From Deltaproteobacteria bacterium (GTDB lineage Bacteria; UBA10199; JACPAL01; JAHFST01), in contig JAHFST010000005.1 in NCBI GenBank assembly GCA_023265625.1, positions 123,635 to 187,634 of the forward strand: DNA of 64,000 bases, in the 5' to 3' direction. Every line of letters starts with the position of its first letter. Within the stretch, counting starts at the first letter, position 1. Position numbers and translations under genes: made by a program. Under the pieces are notes generated by a model. The model made no database searches. It saw only the letters and a list, made by a program, of their open reading frames with translations, and was not told the DNA's origin. Shown here in pieces: positions 8,500-15,834 of this stretch.

Positions 8500-8762
8500 C
8501 GGCGGCGTCTCTCAGCCAACAGTTCATCAACGGCTGACACCTTGCCAACAGCCCGAGAAAAAGAAAAGGTGGCCAGACCCGCGTAACCTTTTTCGGGCTC
8601 TATCAGTCGTAAAGGATCTGGGGGCGATGAGAGGGGAAAAATAGGCACGACACGACCAATAGGGGTATCGCGATCGGTAATGGTTATTTCCATCCCCTGG
8701 CGTACCTTTTTCAAGTAGGAACTAAGCTTATTTCTAAAATCACCGACCTTGGCTGCAATCAT
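8496..8762 (-). CDS. Phd/YefM-type antitoxin
   Basis: 88 aa. The N-terminal MIAAKVGDFRNKLSSYLKKV and MEITITDRDTPIGRVVP match the Phd/YefM DNA-binding fold. The C-terminal tail, basic and disordered-looking (LAERRRR), would wrap the PIN toxin encoded immediately downstream. First gene of a two-gene operon with its own promoter inside the end of the upstream hydrolase gene region. Confidence 0.9.
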   Translation of the reverse strand: MIAAKVGDFRNKLSSYLKKVRQGMEITITDRDTPIGRVVPIFPLSSPPDPLRLIEPEKGYAGLATFSFSRAVGKVSAVDELLAERRRR

Positions 8763-8767
8763 GTCTA

Positions 8768-8797
8768 AATATAGCCATATTTGTACATATTTGTCAA
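8768..8797 (-). promoter_or_regulatory. promoter with AT-rich operator for the Phd/VapC pair
   Basis: On the minus strand a TTGACA -35 box (plus-strand 8792-8797) and a TATATT -10 box (8768-8773) are separated by 18 bp. The spacer contains the direct repeat CATATTTG twice, 10 bp apart on the plus strand, a likely antitoxin binding site. Confidence 0.5.
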
Positions 8798-9759
8798 TTC
8801 ATCTTTCGCAAATGACTCACCAGGGGTGCAAAGACCATCTGCTGGGAAAAATCGCTGACGAACAGGTCGGCGTGGGCGAAGCGGAGGTCTTCGGTGCCTA
8901 CCACTAGGATCTCCTTGCGCCGATCCGGGGTGCCGATGTTTTGATAGGCGGAGAGGGCCGTGGGCATGGGAACGACGCCATCGCTGTTGGCTAAAATACA
9001 GATCAAATTGCAGGTCACGTTGCGAAGTTCTGCCGTCAGGTTTTTGCCGTCAACCACGAGGTCCTTCTGCTTGATCCAGCGGGCAATCTCCTCATTCAGG
9101 AACCGATTGGGATTCTCAACCGTCTCCGTAAGACGCCCGATCGCGCGCTTGTTGATCAAGTCGGGATGGAGGTAGATTTCCAGCAATTTTGGAAATTGCA
9201 GGAGCAGGGGGAGCACGGCCCGCACCAACCAACGGGTGTGAAAGACCGGGATCCATCCCAATAACTTTGGAAAATAAAATAGCCACCTCACCAAAACATG
9301 GGATTGCTCCCAAGAGAGCGGGGCCCCCATGGCGGCAATCGTCCCAACACGATGTTTTTTATTCAGGGCCACATGGAGATAGGCCAAGGTCCCACCCAAG
9401 CTACAGCCAATCAAATCCACTTTTTTGTGGCGCGTGCCAGGGTGACCCAACACAAAATCAATCGCCACGGCAAGATCCGTGCAAGCCAGATCCTTGAGAC
9501 TGTAACGACGCGAGCCGCCTTCACAACGGGCCCCGCCTTGATTCCGCAAATTCAGCGACCAGGTCTCAAAGCCGTGGTCGGTCAGGTATTCCTCCATAGA
9601 AAGACCGCTGGGGTGGTAACCAAAGATGAACGAGTTCATACCATAACCCGGGACAATCAGGAGAGGGCGATAGGATGCCCGGTTTTTTTTAGGGAAACAT
9701 TGTTTTAATTCGATGAGCCAACCAGCGCCGTTGGGGATGTAGTGGGTTTTGGATTTCAT
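8794..9759 (-). CDS. alpha/beta hydrolase, PHA synthase/lipase-like
   Basis: 321 aa from the ATG at 9759; a longer frame enters the palindromic element at 9769 and is rejected. Features: LLIVPGYGMNSFIF (oxyanion region), LNLRNQGGA, nucleophile GCSLGG, acid near ANSDGVVP and His in RFAHADLFV. The overall pattern recalls PhaC-like and poly-hydroxyalkanoate depolymerase-like alpha/beta hydrolases. The PHA link is suggestive because a PhaR-type gene lies elsewhere in the window, but the substrate is unproven. Confidence 0.85.
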   Translation of the reverse strand: MKSKTHYIPNGAGWLIELKQCFPKKNRASYRPLLIVPGYGMNSFIFGYHPSGLSMEEYLTDHGFETWSLNLRNQGGARCEGGSRRYSLKDLACTDLAVAIDFVLGHPGTRHKKVDLIGCSLGGTLAYLHVALNKKHRVGTIAAMGAPLSWEQSHVLVRWLFYFPKLLGWIPVFHTRWLVRAVLPLLLQFPKLLEIYLHPDLINKRAIGRLTETVENPNRFLNEEIARWIKQKDLVVDGKNLTAELRNVTCNLICILANSDGVVPMPTALSAYQNIGTPDRRKEILVVGTEDLRFAHADLFVSDFSQQMVFAPLVSHLRKMN

Positions 9760-9768
9760 ACGGTATTC

Positions 9769-9841
9769 TGTAGGGGCGCACCCATGTGTGCGCCCCAATC
9801 GGGCGGCCGGGGCAGGGCAGACACACAGGTCTGCCCCTACA
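9769..9841. repeat. palindromic element with TGTAGGGGC/GCCCCTACA ends
   Basis: 73 bp. The ends TGTAGGGGC (9769-9777) and GCCCCTACA (9833-9841) are exact inverted repeats. Two sub-palindromes lie inside: GGGGCGCACCCATGTGTGCGCCCC and GGGCAGACACACAGGTCTGCCC. Its right end supplies the TAG stop codon of aspS. Related GTAGGGG palindromes occur at 13221 and 47541 in this window. Probably a mobile REP/MITE-type sequence; with its hairpins it may also end transcription. Confidence 0.7.
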
Positions 9842-11603
9842 ATTTGCCTCTCAGATTCAACCCTAATTCTTTTAACTGTTTATCATCCACCGTAGAAGGC
9901 GCCTCGGTCATCGGGTCGGTCCCTTTTTGGGTCTTGGGGAAGGCAATCACGTCGCGAATTGATTCCGATCCGGTCAGGAGCATCAGGACCCGGTCGAGGC
10001 CGAAGGCAATCCCGCCGTGGGGTGGGGCGCCATACTCCAGGGCATCCAGGAGAAATCCAAATCGATCCTCCGCCTCGGTGCGATCGATCTTGAGGATGTC
10101 AAAAACCTTCTGTTGGACCTCACGACTATGGATACGAATCGAACCGCCGCCGATCTCGTGACCATTGAGCACCAAGTCATACGCGTTGGAGCGGGCCTGG
10201 AGTGGATCCTTGTCGAGACAGGGGATGTCCTCGGTGCGCGGGGACGTGAAGGGATGGTGAATGGCCACCGGTCGCTGTTCGGTTTCGTCAAAGGCAAACA
10301 TCGGAAAATCCGTAATCCAGAGAAAGTTGAGCCGAGTCGGGTCAATCAGACCTAGCTTGGCCCCCAGATTCTCACGCAAATTACCGAGTGAATCATTCAC
10401 AACCTTAGTTTGATCCGCCCCGAAGATGAGCAGGTCGCCATCGGCAAAACCCATTTTGGCATAAAGTGCCTGCTTCTCCGTATCGGAGAAAAATTTGAGG
10501 ATGGGGCTGGCGTCTTCGCCACCAGTACGCTTGATCCAGGCCATCCCCTTGGCGCGGAAGATTTTGACATACTCGGTCAGATCATCCAATTCCTTGCGCG
10601 AGAAGGTGGCACCCCCCTTGACGTTGATCACCTTGATGATCCCGCCCTTGCCAATCACCTCCGCAAAGACCTTGAACTGCGTCTGGGAAAAAATCGACGT
10701 GACATCCACCAGCTCCAAACCAAACCGCGTGTCCGGGGCGTCGAGCCCGAAACGTTCCATCGACTCCGCATAGGTCATGCGCGGGAAGGGGAGGGGGAGT
10801 TCAATGCCGATCTCCCGCCAAATCTTCGCGGTCAAACCCTCCATCAAGGGCAACAAATCTTCCGACCGTAGGAAACTGGTCTCGATATCAATCTGGGTGA
10901 ACTCGGGCTGACGATCGGCCCGCAAATCTTCATCGCGAAAACAGCGCACGATTTGAAAGTAGCGTTCAAACCCGGCCACCATCAGGAGTTGTTTAAACAA
11001 TTGCGGTGACTGCGGCAGGGCGTAAAATTTTCCGGGATAGAGCCGTGCCGGCACCAAAAAATCGCGAGCCCCCTCGGGGGTACTCTTGGTCAGGCACGGG
11101 GTCTCCACCTCGGTAAAACCTTGCTCCGAAAGATAATTGCGAGTGGTCTGCATCACCCGGTGGCGCAAGGTCAGGTTGCGCTGCATGACAGGGCGGCGCA
11201 GGTCCAGATAACGATACTTGAGCCGTGTCTCTTCGTTGGTGGTCGCCTTGTCGTCAATCTCAAAGGGAGGTGTTTTGGAATGATTCAAGACCTCAAATTC
11301 CGTGACCAGGATCTCAATCTCCCCCGTCTGTAAGCGAGGATTCTCCATGCCAGCCGGACGCCGACTCACCTTACCCCGCACCGCCAAGACCCACTCGCTC
11401 CGTAATTCTTTGCCCAATTCATGGGCTTGTGGATCCACCGCGGGATTAAACACCACCTGAGTGATCCCGGCCCGATCGCGTAGATCCACAAAGATCAGCC
11501 CACCATGATCTCGCCGCGTCGCCACCCATCCCATCAGAGTAATATCGGTATCAATATTTTTGGCCGTTAAGACCCCGCAACTGTGGGTTCTGGTCAGTCT
11601 CAT
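9837..11603 (-). CDS. aspS: aspartyl-tRNA synthetase
   Basis: 588 aa, the usual bacterial AspRS size with N-terminal OB anticodon-binding domain, class II core and inserted GAD domain. Signatures: [20 protein letters not shown] (OB fold), [47 protein letters not shown] (motif 2) and [14 protein letters not shown] (motif 3). The start at 11603 gives [10 protein letters not shown], typical of the family. Its stop codon lies inside the palindromic element. Whether it also charges tRNA-Asn cannot be told here. Confidence 0.98.
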   Translation of the reverse strand: MRLTRTHSCGVLTAKNIDTDITLMGWVATRRDHGGLIFVDLRDRAGITQVVFNPAVDPQAHELGKELRSEWVLAVRGKVSRRPAGMENPRLQTGEIEILVTEFEVLNHSKTPPFEIDDKATTNEETRLKYRYLDLRRPVMQRNLTLRHRVMQTTRNYLSEQGFTEVETPCLTKSTPEGARDFLVPARLYPGKFYALPQSPQLFKQLLMVAGFERYFQIVRCFRDEDLRADRQPEFTQIDIETSFLRSEDLLPLMEGLTAKIWREIGIELPLPFPRMTYAESMERFGLDAPDTRFGLELVDVTSIFSQTQFKVFAEVIGKGGIIKVINVKGGATFSRKELDDLTEYVKIFRAKGMAWIKRTGGEDASPILKFFSDTEKQALYAKMGFADGDLLIFGADQTKVVNDSLGNLRENLGAKLGLIDPTRLNFLWITDFPMFAFDETEQRPVAIHHPFTSPRTEDIPCLDKDPLQARSNAYDLVLNGHEIGGGSIRIHSREVQQKVFDILKIDRTEAEDRFGFLLDALEYGAPPHGGIAFGLDRVLMLLTGSESIRDVIAFPKTQKGTDPMTEAPSTVDDKQLKELGLNLRGKL

Positions 11604-11607
11604 AAAG

Positions 11608-12801
11608 CTATTGCAATTCTGATTGAACAACCGCCTGAAACAGCTCAGGCTGCATCCACTCTTTGAAGGGTCGACCATTGATAAAAATGGCAGGAGTCCC
11701 GGTAATATTTAACTGTTCGCCCAGGGCAAGATCTTCTTTGATATGCTGCTCAACCTCGGGTGAAAAGATACATTGTTTGAAGGTTTCTTCGTTCAATCCA
11801 ACCTGCTTCGCCACTTCAAAGAGGAGGTCATGCGAGATCTTGGGTTGTTGCTCAAAGACCCGCTCAGTATACGGCCAAAATTTTCCTTGTTGATCGGCAC
11901 AAATCGCCGCCTTGGCCGCAAAGCAGGAATTTTGATGAAAACTTCTCGTGATCTTCGGATTACAAGACTGATCCAAGGGGTAATGCATGAAGACGACCTT
12001 GACCTGATTGCGCAAGGTTCCCAAGTAGGGCTTGAGACTAAAGGCCGCCCGGCGACAAAAAGGGCATTGAAAATCAGAAAATTCCAAAATGGTCACCTTG
12101 GAGTTGGGATCACCCCAGGTGGGGCGCGGGCCAGGTAAGACAATCTCTTGCTTGGGCAACTCATTAAAATATTTTAGATAGGCTTCAATAGGCAGTTTTG
12201 GGGAAGAGCGATGAGCCTCTGGGGCCAGCCCACGAAACAGGGGAATTCCAATCCCAGCCAAAACTGCAACGGCTATCAAGTGTTTGAGAAGATGGGGTGT
12301 AAAACTCCCTTTACCAAAAAAGCCCTGAAGATACTGTGAGAAAAATGAAAATATTTTTGTGCCAATTCCCAGACTCCACCACAGGAGGATCAGCAACAAG
12401 AAGTTCACCACATAAGTCACCATGCAAAACAGACAGAGAGCGCCAATTTTATAGAACGAAAGATAGGCCATGAAGACGCTGTAACTCAGCGCAAAGATGG
12501 AAGAAATAAACAGAAAGGCAAGGGTGGCGCGCCCCTGTTTCTCCCCGCGACTCCACGCCAACAAGAGCGCCCCCATCACGAAGAGGTAATAGAGGACACC
12601 CAACTCTGAGTTGAGCACCGGTCCCATTTTAGAATAGGAGCTGGCCAGGACCGTGTCGCAATCCATCAGCTGGGAAATATTGCAGTAACTTTTTCCCTGA
12701 AAACCGTTTTTGGCGATCTTGTAATGATTGATTGTCAGGGTAATCGCGGCGCCCAACCCGATGGTGACCACCAGCAACAGGACTAATATTTTCTTTTTCA
12801 C
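11608..12801 (-). CDS. VKOR-DsbA fusion, disulfide-forming membrane protein
   Basis: 397 aa. Residues 1-150 are a vitamin K epoxide reductase domain with about four to five membrane helices, loop cysteines Cys40 and Cys48, and the CxxC pair Cys123/Cys126. A further helix (about 170-190) leads to a periplasmic DsbA-like thioredoxin domain with Cys246-Pro-Phe-Cys249 and the cis-Pro segment GTPAIFING. The protein should oxidise substrates and pass electrons to quinone, replacing DsbA plus DsbB. It lies 4 bp upstream of aspS, so the two are probably co-transcribed. Confidence 0.93.
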   Translation of the reverse strand: MKKKILVLLLVVTIGLGAAITLTINHYKIAKNGFQGKSYCNISQLMDCDTVLASSYSKMGPVLNSELGVLYYLFVMGALLLAWSRGEKQGRATLAFLFISSIFALSYSVFMAYLSFYKIGALCLFCMVTYVVNFLLLILLWWSLGIGTKIFSFFSQYLQGFFGKGSFTPHLLKHLIAVAVLAGIGIPLFRGLAPEAHRSSPKLPIEAYLKYFNELPKQEIVLPGPRPTWGDPNSKVTILEFSDFQCPFCRRAAFSLKPYLGTLRNQVKVVFMHYPLDQSCNPKITRSFHQNSCFAAKAAICADQQGKFWPYTERVFEQQPKISHDLLFEVAKQVGLNEETFKQCIFSPEVEQHIKEDLALGEQLNITGTPAIFINGRPFKEWMQPELFQAVVQSELQ

Positions 12802-12874
12802 GCAGCGACCTTAATCTGGTTTTGTGGTCAATTCAAGGTTTTTGAAGAACTTGCTTCTCGTCACAAGCTTCGAT

Positions 12875-13204
12875 ATGAAGTCGGTCATGACTGACTCCGA
12901 CAATCAAGGTCCCGCGCAGCCCTGTGTCTTACCCACAGAGCCGGCTCCAACGACGCCGCCCTCCCCTCCATCACCATTTCCCGACGACAAATTCCGCCAT
13001 GGCCGGGTGCTCCGATTTTTTCCGCAGGCGGGTTATGGTTTTATTAAAGATGGCAAGGGGGAAGACGTCTACTTTCACATTGACGAGGTCCGCATGCTCG
13101 GGCCCAAGAAGGACCGTAGCTTCGTGATGGAAGGGTCCCCGGTTGGCTTCGATGTTGGTGTTACCTCTCGTGGCATGAGAGTAACTCACATGAAACTTTA
13201 TTAA
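12875..13204 (+). CDS. cold-shock-domain protein
   Basis: 109 aa from the ATG at 12875; a second ATG at 12887 and a GTG at 12824 are alternatives. After a proline-rich linker (residues 15-40), the segment HGRVLRFFPQAGYGFI and EDVYFHIDEV match the RNP1 and RNP2 motifs of a cold-shock nucleic-acid-binding domain. It is longer than classical CspA (about 70 aa) because of the linker. Likely an RNA-binding protein. Divergent from the VKOR-DsbA gene. Confidence 0.8.
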   Translation: MKSVMTDSDNQGPAQPCVLPTEPAPTTPPSPPSPFPDDKFRHGRVLRFFPQAGYGFIKDGKGEDVYFHIDEVRMLGPKKDRSFVMEGSPVGFDVGVTSRGMRVTHMKLY

Positions 13205-13220
13205 CATGACAGGGGTATTT

Positions 13221-13248
13221 GTAGGGGTTCAAAATTTTGAACCCCTAC
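13221..13248. repeat. perfect 28-bp palindrome with GTAGGGG ends
   Basis: GTAGGGGTTCAAAA followed immediately by its reverse complement. It lies in the 51-bp gap between the convergent cold-shock and pyrophosphatase genes. The ends match those of the elements at 9769 and 47541. It may act as a two-way terminator, though no T-tract follows. Confidence 0.65.
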
Positions 13249-13255
13249 TGGCCCC

Positions 13256-15682
13256 CTATTTGGCTCGAGTAATCCGCATCCCGTAGAAGGAGCGTCGAAC
13301 AAAGAACAATCCCACCAGAAACAGCACAACCCCAAGGTATAAAGCAACTTGTGGCGCCGAGACGGCGATCTCGACGGCCAACAAACCAAACAGGGTGGTG
13401 AATTTGATGATCGGGTTCAAGGCCACCGAGGAGGTGTCCTTGTAGGGATCGCCCACCGTGTCTCCGATGACCGTGGCGGCATGAAGCGGGGTGCCCTTTT
13501 CGCGCAGATCCACCTCGACCACCTTCTTCGCGTTGTCCCAGGCCCCACCGGCATTGGCCATGAAGATCGCTTGGAACAAACCAAAGACGGCGATGGAGAT
13601 CAGGTAGCTCGCAAAGAAGGTCGGGTCAAAACAGGCGAAGGCCAAGGTGAAGGAGAAGATCACGCCAAAGATATTGACCATCCCCGCCTGCGCGTACTGC
13701 GTGCAGATCTTGACCACTTCCTTGGAATCCTTGACCGAGGCCTTGGCACTCGAATCAAGTTTGATATGTCCCTTGATGTACTCAACCGCCCGGTAGGCCC
13801 CGGTGGCCACCGCCTGAATGGAGGCACCCGAGAACCAATAGATCACGGCGCCACCGGTAATCAAACCCAGCAACACCCGGGGATCCAACAGATCCAGCTT
13901 GAGATGCAACAAGAGGATAATGGAGAAGATCATCGTGGTGGCCCCAATGACCGCCGTCCCAATCAACACTGGCTTGGCCGTGGCCTTAAAGGTATTTCCC
14001 GCCGAGTCATTCTCTTCGAGGAAGTGCTTGCCCGTCTCAAAATTAGGTTGAAACCCAAACTTCTGTTGAATGTCCGCTTTAATGTTGGGCAAGGTTTCAA
14101 TCTGCGAAAGCTCAAAAACCGACTGGGCATTGTCCGTCACCGGTCCATAGCTATCCACGGCAATGGTCACAGGACCCATGCCGAGAAAACCGAAGGCCAC
14201 CAAACCAAAGGCGAAGACGGTCGGATACACCATGAAGGCATCCAACCCCGTGTGGCTGACCAAGAAGGCCACGAGCATCAGGCCGACCATGACCATCCCC
14301 TTCCAGAAGGCGCTGAAATTTCCCGCCACCAACCCGGAAAGGATCGCAAGCGACCCACCCCCCTCGCGCGCAGCGGCCACAATCTCGGCCACATGCTGGG
14401 ACTTCGCGGAGGTGAAGACCTTGGTAAACTCGGGGATCACGGCCGCGGCAATCGTACCACAGCTAATGATGGTGGAGAGTTTCCACCACAAGATCGGATC
14501 CATCTCGCGCAACAAAACATAACTAACGGAATAGGTGATCCCAATCGAGACCAAGGAGGTGATCCAAACGAGGGAGGTAAGAGGCGTCTCAAAGTCGAAA
14601 TGATCCTGTTCGGCAAAACGCATCCGAGAAATCAACCCATTGATCCAATAAGAACCGATCGAGGTCACAATCATCAAGACGCGCATCGCAAATATCCACA
14701 CGATCAATTTGGCCTGGATATCAACCCCACCGGTCATCAGGACCGGTCGACCATCCGGCCCCAGGACCATCCCAACCGCCAAGACGATAAAGCTGATCAA
14801 GGCCACCCCGGTCACCCCGTAGGTCTCAAAACCATCCGCCGTCGGGCCCACCGAGTCCCCGGCGTTGTCACCGGTGCAATCGGCGATCACCCCCGGGTTA
14901 CGGGCATCATCCTCTTTAATGTTGAAAACGATCTTCATCAGGTCGGAACCAATGTCGGCAATCTTGGTAAAAATACCGCCGCAGATACGCAGGACGGAGG
15001 CGCCCAGTGATTCCCCAATGGCAAAACCGATGAAACAGGCACCGGCACTCTCGCGCGGGACGTAGAGCAGGATGAAGATCATCATGAAGAGTTCCACGCA
15101 GATCAGGAGCACGCCAATCGACATCCCCGAACGCAGCGGGATGTCCATCACGGAATACGGCTTGGCCCGTAACGAGGCAAAGGCCGTCCGGCTGTTGGCA
15201 TAAGTGTTGATCCGAATCCCAAACCAGGCCACCCCAAAAGAACCCAAGACGCCTAACACCGACCAAAGGAGGATCAGGGCCACGCGCGCGAACTCCATGT
15301 GCTGGAGAAAGAAAAAGTAGTAGAAGATGGCCGAACCAATCAACACCTCGAGGAGGACCAATAACCGTCCCTGTTGGATCAAATAAGTTTTGCAAGTTTC
15401 ATAGATGAGATTGGAGACCTCCAGCATGGATTCATGAGCCGGGAGGCGTTTGATTTTGCAAAATTCCAAGAGCCCGAATATCATCCCCAGGATGGAAATC
15501 CCCATGCCCCAGCGCAGAATCTCGGTCCCCGCAACCAAACTCCCAAAAAGATGGTAGGTGGTGGTGAGCTCCGGGATGTGCAGCTCGGCCTCACTGGCAA
15601 AACCGGTGGTCGTCCCAACGAGCCAAAACATCAGCGTCGCGATGAACGAAAATAATCCTAAAAATCTTTGACCGTGTCTCAT
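13256..15682 (-). CDS. hppA: membrane-bound proton (or sodium) pumping pyrophosphatase, divergent
   Basis: 808 aa with about 16 membrane helices. Couples pyrophosphate hydrolysis to cation export. Substrate motifs: KEDDARNPGVIADCTGDNAG, then GDSVGPTADGFETYGVTG, AVDSYGPVTDNAQ, and GGAWDNAKKVVE with GDTVGDPYKDTS near the end. The start at 15682 is fixed by AAGGAGATACC. The K+-site segment reads GNTFKATAK; the Lys suggests the potassium-independent type. The usual GDCAGMAADLFE is replaced by GDSVGPTADGFE, so this belongs to a divergent branch. The pumped ion is uncertain. Confidence 0.95.
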   Translation of the reverse strand: MRHGQRFLGLFSFIATLMFWLVGTTTGFASEAELHIPELTTTYHLFGSLVAGTEILRWGMGISILGMIFGLLEFCKIKRLPAHESMLEVSNLIYETCKTYLIQQGRLLVLLEVLIGSAIFYYFFFLQHMEFARVALILLWSVLGVLGSFGVAWFGIRINTYANSRTAFASLRAKPYSVMDIPLRSGMSIGVLLICVELFMMIFILLYVPRESAGACFIGFAIGESLGASVLRICGGIFTKIADIGSDLMKIVFNIKEDDARNPGVIADCTGDNAGDSVGPTADGFETYGVTGVALISFIVLAVGMVLGPDGRPVLMTGGVDIQAKLIVWIFAMRVLMIVTSIGSYWINGLISRMRFAEQDHFDFETPLTSLVWITSLVSIGITYSVSYVLLREMDPILWWKLSTIISCGTIAAAVIPEFTKVFTSAKSQHVAEIVAAAREGGGSLAILSGLVAGNFSAFWKGMVMVGLMLVAFLVSHTGLDAFMVYPTVFAFGLVAFGFLGMGPVTIAVDSYGPVTDNAQSVFELSQIETLPNIKADIQQKFGFQPNFETGKHFLEENDSAGNTFKATAKPVLIGTAVIGATTMIFSIILLLHLKLDLLDPRVLLGLITGGAVIYWFSGASIQAVATGAYRAVEYIKGHIKLDSSAKASVKDSKEVVKICTQYAQAGMVNIFGVIFSFTLAFACFDPTFFASYLISIAVFGLFQAIFMANAGGAWDNAKKVVEVDLREKGTPLHAATVIGDTVGDPYKDTSSVALNPIIKFTTLFGLLAVEIAVSAPQVALYLGVVLFLVGLFFVRRSFYGMRITRAK

Positions 15683-15834
15683 GGTATCTCCTTGATTAGT
15701 CACTTGAATTGGCCAGGCCTCATAAACAACTTGGGGGGGGATGTCAAAGGTTTAGTGACTCAAAATATTTTCATCTTGGAAGCAACTTTTTTGGGGTAGG
15801 AACGAAACGGGTTTAATTTCAAAAGGAGCGCACC

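Noticed and set aside
13349..15010. 553-codon open frame antisense to the pyrophosphatase gene
   Set aside because: The His/Gly/Asp/Arg-rich product is a mirror of the well-conserved hppA on the other strand; no homology pattern and no start signal.
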